10,271 nt of DNA, taken from the NCBI GenBank assembly GCA_011049795.1, contig DRHD01000339.1:1-10271 (forward strand). The letters are read 5' to 3'. Source of the DNA: Porticoccus sp. (lineage in GTDB: Bacteria > Pseudomonadota > Gammaproteobacteria > Pseudomonadales > Porticoccaceae). Positions within the stretch are counted from its first letter, which is position 1; each line of letters begins with the position of its first letter. A program made the translations under genes and the position numbers. Positions 5,030-10,271 of this stretch are shown here, in pieces. The notes beneath the pieces were generated by a model. It was given only the letters and a program-made list of their open reading frames with translations, did not search any database and was not told the DNA's origin.

Positions 5030-6925
5030 ATGCTCAATTTTGAAAACGCCCAATTACGTCGCGGTGTAAAAATCTTATTCGATAATGCCAACCTCCGCAT
5101 CCATAGCGGTGATCGCGTCGGTGTGGTGGGTCGTAATGGTTGCGGGAAATCGAGTTTATTTAAGGTGTTTACGGGTGGGTTAAGTACCGATAGTGGCGAG
5201 ATTATTTGGCCAAAAAATTGGCGTATTGCACTGATGGCTCAAGAGCTGCAAAGCAGTGATGTCAGCGCCTTAGATTATGTATTGGCAGGTGATACATTGC
5301 GCAGTCAGTTGTTAATTGATTTAGCGGATGCCGATCCCGAAGCCCAGCACAATGAAAAACGCATCGTGGCTATACATGCTGAATTAGACAATAACGACGC
5401 ATGGACTGCGCCAACCCGTGCCACCAAGCTGCTCAGTGGCTTGGGCTTTGACGTGTCAGAGCATAGCAATAAAGTCACCAATTTTTCAGGCGGTTGGCGA
5501 GTGCGTTTAAACCTTGCTCGCGCCCTGATGATGCCGTCAGATTTATTATTATTAGATGAGCCGACAAACCACTTAGATATCGATGCCATCACGTGGTTAG
5601 AAAACTGGTTGCAGGCCTATCGAGGCACTTTACTGTTAGTTTCGCATGACAGGGATTTCCTAGATGCAGCTACGACTAAAACCCTGTGGTTTGAACGAAA
5701 AGACTTGCGCTTATTTAACGGAAATTACGAAAGCGCTTTGCTCCAGAAAACTGAGCAGCTTGCCCAACAGCAATCTGAACACGAAAAACAGCAAGCACAA
5801 ATTGCCCATATGCAAGATTTTGTGCGCCGTTTTAAGGCCAAGGCCAGCAAAGCCAAACAGGCGCAAAGCCGCGTTAAAGCCTTGGAGCGAATGCAACGTG
5901 TACAGGCGGTGCGGTTAGATACACCCTTTACCTTTAGTTTGCCCAGCACAGAAAAAATGTCTGACCCACTGCTGGTCGTGTATGACGCTGCGATAGGTTA
6001 CGGCGATAACGCTATCATCGAGAACCTTAATTTAACGATACGCAGCGGCGATCGAATTGGGGTGTTGGGCGTGAATGGCGCGGGAAAATCTACCCTATTA
6101 AAAACATTGGCGGCAGAAATCCCCATGTTATCGGGAGAGCGCAATGAGGGTGAGCACTTAAAAATTGGATATTTTGCTCAACATCAAATGGAGGCGCTAG
6201 ATTTAAATGCCAGCCCATTAATACAGCTGAAACGCCTAACACCGAAGGCGACCGAGCAATCAATTCGCACCTTTTTAGGCTCGTTTAATTTTCAAGAAGA
6301 GGCGGTAGCCGACTCAATACACCACTTTTCTGGCGGTGAAAAAGCACGCTTGGCCCTGGCTTTAATTGCCTGGCAAAAACCGAATCTACTGATACTTGAT
6401 GAGCCAACCAACCATTTGGATATGGAGGTGCGCGATGCCTTGTTACTCGCCATGCAGCAGTTTGAAGGCGCAGTATTGTTGGTATCGCACGATCGCTATT
6501 TATTACGGCATACAGTGGATGATTTTTGGTTGGTCGCCAATGGGCAGGTACTCAATTACGATGGCGATCTCGCGGACTACCAAAAGCATCTTAGTCAAAT
6601 AAATGCTAATGACGAACCAGCGTCAAGTATCAAAACAGATGATAATAAAACCAAGCGTCAACAAGCCGCCGCATTGCGTACTCAATTAGCGCCGCTTAAA
6701 AAATCAGTCACTCTGGCCGAAAAATCGATGGCTAAAATAGAGCCAACGTTAGTGGCTATAGAGCAACGCTTAGCCGACCCTAGTATTTACGAGCAAAACA
6801 ACAAGGACGAACTTAAAGCCGTATTAAAACAACAGAGCGAGTTAAGAGAAGCGATGGAAGTACACGAGATAGAATGGATGGACGCAGTTGAACAGCTAGA
6901 ACAAGCCGAGGTAGCCTATCGCTGA
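5030..6925 (+). CDS. yheS: ABC-F family ATPase YheS
   Basis: A 631-residue soluble ABC-F protein with two ATP-binding domains and no membrane segments; family members act on the ribosome E site during translation. Domain 1: Walker A GRNGCGKSS (34-42), signature FSGGWRVRLNLA (152-163), Walker B LLLLDEPTNHLD (172-183), switch SHD (205-207). A charged, Gln-rich linker (about 236-290, ending RFKAKASKAKQAQSRVKALERM) corresponds to the P-site tRNA interaction motif. Domain 2: Walker A GVNGAGKST (347-355), signature FSGGEKARLALA (433-444), Walker B LLILDEPTNHLD (453-464), SHD (486-488). A Lys/Glu-rich C-terminal coiled coil fills 540-630. Length and sequence agree with E. coli YheS (637 residues), including the FSGGWR and KAKQAQSR segments. 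The ATG at 5030 aligns with the YheS start though no strong ribosome binding site is seen. Both ATPase sites look intact. Uup is the nearest alternative but fits less well. Confidence 0.95.
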   Translation: MLNFENAQLRRGVKILFDNANLRIHSGDRVGVVGRNGCGKSSLFKVFTGGLSTDSGEIIWPKNWRIALMAQELQSSDVSALDYVLAGDTLRSQLLIDLADADPEAQHNEKRIVAIHAELDNNDAWTAPTRATKLLSGLGFDVSEHSNKVTNFSGGWRVRLNLARALMMPSDLLLLDEPTNHLDIDAITWLENWLQAYRGTLLLVSHDRDFLDAATTKTLWFERKDLRLFNGNYESALLQKTEQLAQQQSEHEKQQAQIAHMQDFVRRFKAKASKAKQAQSRVKALERMQRVQAVRLDTPFTFSLPSTEKMSDPLLVVYDAAIGYGDNAIIENLNLTIRSGDRIGVLGVNGAGKSTLLKTLAAEIPMLSGERNEGEHLKIGYFAQHQMEALDLNASPLIQLKRLTPKATEQSIRTFLGSFNFQEEAVADSIHHFSGGEKARLALALIAWQKPNLLILDEPTNHLDMEVRDALLLAMQQFEGAVLLVSHDRYLLRHTVDDFWLVANGQVLNYDGDLADYQKHLSQINANDEPASSIKTDDNKTKRQQAAALRTQLAPLKKSVTLAEKSMAKIEPTLVAIEQRLADPSIYEQNNKDELKAVLKQQSELREAMEVHEIEWMDAVEQLEQAEVAYR

Positions 6926-7053
6926 TTAATATGGCCTGCCAATTAACCAGTCTATCAATGGAATTAAATGAATCATTGTTCAACCCTCTATAGCTCAACC
7001 CTGTATTATTAAATTTTTAAGTGATTATCTAAAAATACAAGCGGGAATTTTCA

Positions 7054-7764
7054 ATGTGGTTGAATGATGAGCAGGTAATCGATTCTGCGTTATTCGCATA
7101 TCGAGAGTCTTTATTGAGCTCTTGTCCCAATCATATCGTGATTGATAGCTTATTTGATGAAGCCAAACTTGATGACGTAATGAGGGTTTTGCAGCAACCG
7201 CATTACTGGCAACCTCAAAAACATACTTATTCTGCTTTATATGTCGATATCGCCCAGTGGCAAAAAACCAGCAACGATCAACGCTTTGTACAGCGAGATG
7301 TTTGGCGACGTGAAGCGGCTAGTTCTAATACCGTCAGTTCCAATAACCTCTACTCCAATATAGCCCATGATTTTTTGTCATTTTTGCGCGGGGATGAGTT
7401 TATGTCCGTGTTATCGCGTATTTTTAATGTGCCATTAACTGATATGAATGTGGCTGAGCCTGAAATTAATACGAATTACTTTCGCTTAGGCGCTGCCGAC
7501 TTTGTTAAGCAACATGCTGATGACTCACCCGGAAGAAAGGTGTGTATGCTGTTGTATTTAAATAAAGAGTGGAACAACAATGCGGGGGGTGAGCTAGTTT
7601 TTATAGGTAAGAATGATGAACCTATTAGTATTGCGCCTTTATATAACCGCTGCGTTTTGTTTGATCCTTCCTCAAAGGGCTCTGAACACTGGGTGGAAAC
7701 GTTGAACTCTGAATATGCAGATGAATATCGCTATAACGTAACCAGTTGGTATTGGTCTGAATAA
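7054..7764 (+). CDS. 2-oxoglutarate/Fe(II)-dependent oxygenase (prolyl hydroxylase-like)
   Basis: A 236-residue soluble protein with the double-stranded beta-helix pattern of 2OG-Fe(II) oxygenases. The facial triad is visible: His154 and Asp156 in QHADDS, and His212 in GSEHWVE, followed 14 residues later by Arg226 (YRYNVTSWYW), the expected 2OG carboxylate-binding residue. Between them RKVCMLLYLNKEWNNNAGGELVFI is the characteristic strand pair with the GGEL turn. The N-terminal half resembles the lid region of P4H/TPA1-like members. The enzyme would hydroxylate a protein or small substrate in the cytoplasm, using O2 and 2OG; the substrate is unknown. GGGA lies seven to eight bases before the ATG at 7054. 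The gene is convergent with djlA, and its 3' end is duplicated 1163 bases downstream. Confidence 0.85.
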   Translation: MWLNDEQVIDSALFAYRESLLSSCPNHIVIDSLFDEAKLDDVMRVLQQPHYWQPQKHTYSALYVDIAQWQKTSNDQRFVQRDVWRREAASSNTVSSNNLYSNIAHDFLSFLRGDEFMSVLSRIFNVPLTDMNVAEPEINTNYFRLGAADFVKQHADDSPGRKVCMLLYLNKEWNNNAGGELVFIGKNDEPISIAPLYNRCVLFDPSSKGSEHWVETLNSEYADEYRYNVTSWYWSE

Positions 7765-7864
7765 TGTCCTTTTTTACAATCTTTTGAACAAACAATCCAC
7801 CACACATCAACTGATCAAAAAATAATCGTTACGATCCCTTTGATTTCCGATGTCTTTTAATAAG
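7667..7864. repeat. Direct repeat copy 1 (oxygenase 3' end, spacer, djlA 3' end)
   Basis: This covers the last 33 codons of the oxygenase gene, the spacer and about the last 12 codons of djlA, and is repeated at 8830-9021 in the same orientation. In the 98 bases from 7667 to the oxygenase stop only three differ from copy 2; similarity is lower, with small indels, in the spacer and djlA part. This is the functional copy since both genes are intact here. Confidence 0.9.
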
Positions 7865-8620
7865 GTCGTAAGCCGATTGCACTTCTTGGGTCTTTTCTGT
7901 GGCCACCTGAATCATATCTTCAGGCACGCCCTGACCCATTAATTTATCGGGATGATACTGGCTGATCAGTTTTCGGTATGCACGCTTAATTTCATGGTCT
8001 GTGCTTTGAGCACTCACGCCTAATGCGCTATAAGCATCGTCTAAATCCGACGCTGTTGTTGTCGACCCGCCGCCACCTGCAAAGTGCGACTGGCTTTTGG
8101 CCATGGCAATCAGCCGTTCATATTCAATACTTGAAAACCCTAATCTTGCGGCAACGGTTCTTAATAATGAATCTTCAGATTGGTCGACCACACCATCCGC
8201 TAACGCCATGGCAATTAAAAAGACTAACAGCAACTGCTTAAGGTTCTTGGTATGCCCACAAACGATTAAAAACTCATCTAATACCGGCTCGATGGAAAAC
8301 CCTGCGGTAGAACCTTTTTTAAATAAATTGACCGCTTTTTTTCGATGCTCAGTCGTCATACCTAGCTGCGCCATAAACTGCTCAACATGACTGATTTCAT
8401 CCTGCGAGATATGACCGTCAGCTTTGGCTAACTTACCTTTTAAAAGAAAAACGGTTTCCATAAAAATGGTTTGACGTTTTTCATTAGTTAAGGGATTCAT
8501 CGCACCTAACCCTAAGGAAAAGAAGCGATCTAGACTCGACCCCAAAAACCACGCAACCAATATGCCGAAAAAACCGAAACCGGAGAAATAAGCTAACAAC
8601 GGTAAAATAAATTTAAGCAA
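7829..8620 (-). CDS. djlA: Membrane-anchored co-chaperone DjlA
   Basis: A 263-residue J-protein with the DjlA layout: an N-terminal membrane span (about 2-27, LKFILPLLAYFSGFGFFGILVAWFLG) with Gly-rich packing, a TerB-like helical domain (about 50-175, with FMETVFLLKGKLAKADGHISQDEI and IAMALADGVVD), a Gly/Ser/Thr linker (181-190) and a C-terminal J domain (about 196-257) with the HPD motif at 223-225 (QYHPDKL). E. coli DjlA has the same order and 271 residues; it stimulates DnaK ATPase and is linked to envelope stress signalling. The start is TTG 8620: an in-frame stop at 8630-8632 leaves no ATG, and AGG lies eight bases upstream. The C-terminal codons lie in the direct repeat shared with 8830-9021. 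The gene is convergent with the oxygenase. Confidence 0.93.
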   Translation of the reverse strand: MLKFILPLLAYFSGFGFFGILVAWFLGSSLDRFFSLGLGAMNPLTNEKRQTIFMETVFLLKGKLAKADGHISQDEISHVEQFMAQLGMTTEHRKKAVNLFKKGSTAGFSIEPVLDEFLIVCGHTKNLKQLLLVFLIAMALADGVVDQSEDSLLRTVAARLGFSSIEYERLIAMAKSQSHFAGGGGSTTTASDLDDAYSALGVSAQSTDHEIKRAYRKLISQYHPDKLMGQGVPEDMIQVATEKTQEVQSAYDLIKRHRKSKGS

Positions 8621-8674
8621 TGTAATAACCTATAAAAATAATTGTTATGTTTTTAATCATGATATTTTTCATAT

Positions 8675-8704
8675 ATTTTAATCGTGCACCTAACAGTGTG
8701 ACAA
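8675..8704 (-). promoter_or_regulatory. Candidate djlA promoter
   Basis: On the minus strand TTGTCA (8704-8699) and TAAAAT (8680-8675) are 18 bases apart, each matching sigma-70 consensus at 5 of 6 positions. The -10 box is about 55 bases before the djlA TTG start, in AT-rich sequence. Confidence 0.45.
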
Positions 8705-8828
8705 CCCGAGCCATTGATTCACACATCACTTCTCATCCATTTCAATTCGAAGGCCAATATAGCTGATTAATCAGGAGATTTCTGCAATCTGCATCTTACA
8801 TCTGTAATAGTAAAAATAGACCCAATAT

Positions 8829-8927
8829 GCTTCCTCAAAGAGCTCTGAACACTGGGTGGAAACGTTGAACCCTGAATATGCAGATGAATATCACTATAAC
8901 GTAACCAGTTGGTATTGGTCTGAATAA
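8829..8927 (+). pseudogene. Fragment of duplicated 2OG-Fe(II) oxygenase gene (3' end)
   Basis: This encodes only the last 32 residues of the oxygenase, from SSKSSEHWVETLNPEYADEYH to SWYWSE and stop. The rest of the gene is absent. Relative to the intact gene it changes Gly to Ser, Ser to Pro, and the 2OG-binding Arg to His, so it has no functional coding value. It is the plus-strand part of repeat copy 2. Confidence 0.85.
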
Positions 8928-9021
8928 GATCCTTTTTACAATCTTTGGAACAAACAACCTACCACACAACAACTGATCAAAAAATAATCGTTACGACCCC
9001 TTTAATTCCTCATTTAATTAG
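8830..9021. repeat. Direct repeat copy 2
   Basis: The second copy of 7667-7864. It carries the oxygenase 3' fragment, the spacer, and on the minus strand a decayed djlA tail that still ends in codons for KGS and a stop (8991-9005 region) but has a frame-disrupting indel. Its right end runs into the stop codon of the renalase-like gene at 9018-9020. The two copies bracket djlA and its promoter. Confidence 0.85.
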
Positions 9022-10082
9022 AGATATGGACTGTAGAAGTTCTTTAGCGGATCTCTCTCTGATAGAGACTGAATTATATTCTCTGCAAGCCTTCTTCCGC
9101 TTAACCATGCACCCTCAACGCTACCTTTATTCAACCAATCAGCACAAATGCCTAGATTCTTTTCCTTATCCCAAGCAAAAGTCATATCTAATGGAGGTGT
9201 TGCTTCCGCATAGCGCCAAAGATGCGCTTGATGTTGGTCAGGAAGAGAGCCCCCAAGGCCTAAAAACTCTTTTATCAATAAGCCTGCAACTTCCTCTGCG
9301 GGGGCATCAAGATGTAATTCACTCCACTCTGATGTTGCGTGAAGCACCCAGGTTTCATTGCTACCTCTTTCTGGTTTGCTGTTATTCTTGGCAATCCACC
9401 TTAGTGGACCTGTATTGACGAAGGCAGCATCAAATTTTAAGTCTACTTTTTCATTGAAATTGAGCATGACAGCCCAAGTTCCTGACATTTTTACATCTTG
9501 AGTAATCCCAGTGAGTAGAGGTGAGAAGTCCTCGAAGATTTTGGTTGCTTGGGGCGCAGGAATAGCCGAGATTACAGTATTGAAGCTACTTTTTATGATG
9601 CCATTTTCTTTACTTTTTAGTGACCACCTAGGGTAACTTTGAAGTCTAATACATATAGATTCTATAGTTGTGTTGAGGTTAATAGAAAGCCCCATAGAGA
9701 GAAATCTAGCCGGTGTTGTCATGCTTGGAATGCCAACAAAGCGTTCTACTTGGTCAGTAGTTTTGGTGAATTGTTTGTCACCAAAAACAGATATGTCTGG
9801 AGTCCATAACTGTGCAATACCTACATCAACCCACTTAGCTACCTCCTTTTTGAATTCAGGATGCGTTGCAGTGAAATATTGGGCTCCATGGTCAAATTCT
9901 GAGTCATCATTTCGGCTGGTGGCCATTCGTCCAGATAGGTTACGTCCTTTGTCAAATAGCTCAACAATAAAACCTGCTTGAGTGAGAGTCTTAGCACAAG
10001 AAAGCCCTGAAATCCCTGCACCAATAATACCAACAGATTTAGTTTTTAATCGCGGGGCTGTACTGTCCATGACTCTGACCAC
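9018..10082 (-). CDS. Renalase-like FAD/NAD(P)-dependent amine oxidoreductase
   Basis: A 354-residue flavoprotein of the renalase-like branch of the amine oxidase superfamily. N-terminal Rossmann motif GAGISGLSCAKTL (21-33), then VELFDKGRNLSGRMATSR (40-57) with the acid for FAD ribose and the GRM segment, then DHGAQYFTA (64-72), a hallmark of bacterial renalase-like proteins. A substrate-domain core with VISAIPAPQA and a C-terminal GAWLSGRRLAENI FAD-contact helix complete the pattern. Characterised bacterial renalases reoxidise misreduced dihydronicotinamide isomers; that role is an inference here, and a general NAD(P)-binding FAD oxidoreductase is the safe call. GTG 10082 is chosen because GGAGG (10096-10092) lies nine bases upstream; ATG 10070 is the alternative. 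The stop lies at the edge of the direct repeat, and a RAYT gene end lies 55 bases upstream. Confidence 0.88.
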   Translation of the reverse strand: MVRVMDSTAPRLKTKSVGIIGAGISGLSCAKTLTQAGFIVELFDKGRNLSGRMATSRNDDSEFDHGAQYFTATHPEFKKEVAKWVDVGIAQLWTPDISVFGDKQFTKTTDQVERFVGIPSMTTPARFLSMGLSINLNTTIESICIRLQSYPRWSLKSKENGIIKSSFNTVISAIPAPQATKIFEDFSPLLTGITQDVKMSGTWAVMLNFNEKVDLKFDAAFVNTGPLRWIAKNNSKPERGSNETWVLHATSEWSELHLDAPAEEVAGLLIKEFLGLGGSLPDQHQAHLWRYAEATPPLDMTFAWDKEKNLGICADWLNKGSVEGAWLSGRRLAENIIQSLSERDPLKNFYSPYL

Positions 10083-10091
10083 GTAAGAGTA

Positions 10092-10096
10092 CCTCC
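10092..10096 (-). promoter_or_regulatory. Ribosome binding site deciding the renalase-like start
   Basis: GGAGG on the minus strand, nine bases before GTG 10082. It supports the GTG over the downstream ATG at 10070. Confidence 0.6.
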
Positions 10097-10126
10097 ATTG
10101 TTTAGTTTGCTTCTGGATTTCAGCGA

Positions 10127-10153
10127 GAAAAGTAGGGTCAGGTACAACTTTTC
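10127..10153. repeat. REP-like hairpin at the RAYT 3' end
   Basis: GAAAAGT (10127-10133) and ACTTTTC (10147-10153) form a perfect 7-bp stem around AGGGTCAGGTACA. The loop core GGGTCAGGTACA resembles GGGGTCGGTGACA in the 4822-4882 palindrome, and a GTAG tetranucleotide, often found next to REP hairpins, lies at 10132-10135. It overlaps the stop codon of the transposase. RAYT genes are commonly flanked by their own REP sequences. Confidence 0.5.
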
Positions 10154-10271
10154 TTTGGCCTACCCATTTTAGCTGGCTTTACACGTCTTCCATAAAGTAA
10201 CTCAATCTCATCCTTAAACCTATTACTTCCCAGAACTAACCCCTTGCTGATGGATTGCCGAATATCTTTGA
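10138..10271 (-). CDS. REP-associated tyrosine transposase (RAYT, Y1 family), C-terminal part
   Basis: The last 43 codons of a gene that continues beyond the right edge. The peptide contains IRQSISKGLVLGSNRFKDEIELLYGRRVKPAKMGRPKK, matching the C-terminal signature of TnpA_REP/RAYT transposases (a short G-x-x-LG-x-x-RFKDEI helix, then RRV-P-K-GRPRK). These are single-strand-specific HUH/Y1 enzymes that move REP/BIME palindromes. The catalytic HUH motif and tyrosine lie outside the window, so intactness cannot be judged. The stop codon is within a REP-like hairpin. It lies on the same strand as the renalase-like gene, 55 bases upstream of it. Confidence 0.8.
   Translation of the reverse strand, partial: KDIRQSISKGLVLGSNRFKDEIELLYGRRVKPAKMGRPKKSCT

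Larger units (their letters stand above)
8621..9017. other. Spacer between djlA and the renalase-like gene
   Basis: This 397-base gap holds the likely djlA promoter (8675-8704, minus strand), about 125 bases without recognisable features (8705-8829), and then the second copy of the repeat, including a dead 3' fragment of the oxygenase gene. No intact gene is seen. Confidence 0.6.

Noticed and set aside
5711..5949. Minus-strand frames rich in Cys and Leu inside yheS
   Set aside because: Antisense shadows of the Gln/Lys/Ala-rich linker of yheS.
7765..7828. Bidirectional terminator between the oxygenase gene and djlA
   Set aside because: T-rich stretches exist, but no convincing stem precedes them on either strand.
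8945..9418. Plus-strand 157-codon open frame opposite the renalase-like gene
   Set aside because: It starts in the repeat spacer and runs antisense to well-conserved renalase-like coding sequence; a shadow frame.

Overview
The window looks like a chromosomal stretch from a gammaproteobacterium, probably a marine or aquatic one. The reasons are a YheS-type ABC-F ATPase and a DjlA-type membrane J-protein that both read closely to the enterobacterial proteins, together with a renalase-like flavoprotein and a REP-associated tyrosine transposase (RAYT) tail, all common in that class. No rRNA, tRNA or CRISPR array is visible. Genus-level placement is not possible from reading alone.

Left part (1-3168): a GC-rich 3' end of a P-type cation ATPase; a 430-bp spacer holding an attC-like (integron recombination site-like) structure and a long inverted repeat; then an AT-richer block with a truncated serine resolvase overlapping a membrane-anchored alpha/beta hydrolase; then a GC-rich YlxP/DUF503 gene. 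The compositional switch, the resolvase stump and the attC-like site suggest that the resolvase/hydrolase block was acquired and sits between older host genes.

Middle (3169-5029): a MoeB/ThiF-type adenylyltransferase-rhodanese gene on the minus strand that has lost its N-terminal nucleotide-binding loop. The loss point coincides with a near-perfect 61-bp palindrome of REP/MITE type. At its other end the reading frame runs on past the usual end of the family and lies entirely antisense to a credible plus-strand gene of unknown function that appears to start at a TTG with a good ribosome binding site.

Right part (5030-10271): yheS (translation factor-like ABC-F), a 2-oxoglutarate/Fe(II) oxygenase, a convergent djlA, a renalase-like FAD oxidoreductase, and at the very edge the C-terminus of a RAYT transposase (too short to appear as a standard ORF). 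The 3' end of the oxygenase gene, the spacer and the last codons of djlA are duplicated about 1.16 kb downstream, so djlA is bracketed by direct repeats. The RAYT tail, a REP-like hairpin over its stop codon, the palindrome at the broken moeB-like gene and a 12-base match in the djlA-flanking repeat share a GGGTC-centred core. This points to REP/RAYT activity as a common cause of the rearrangements. I see no operon-like new defence or metabolic system; the interest lies in the mobile-element scars, the unknown antisense gene and the hydrolase block.
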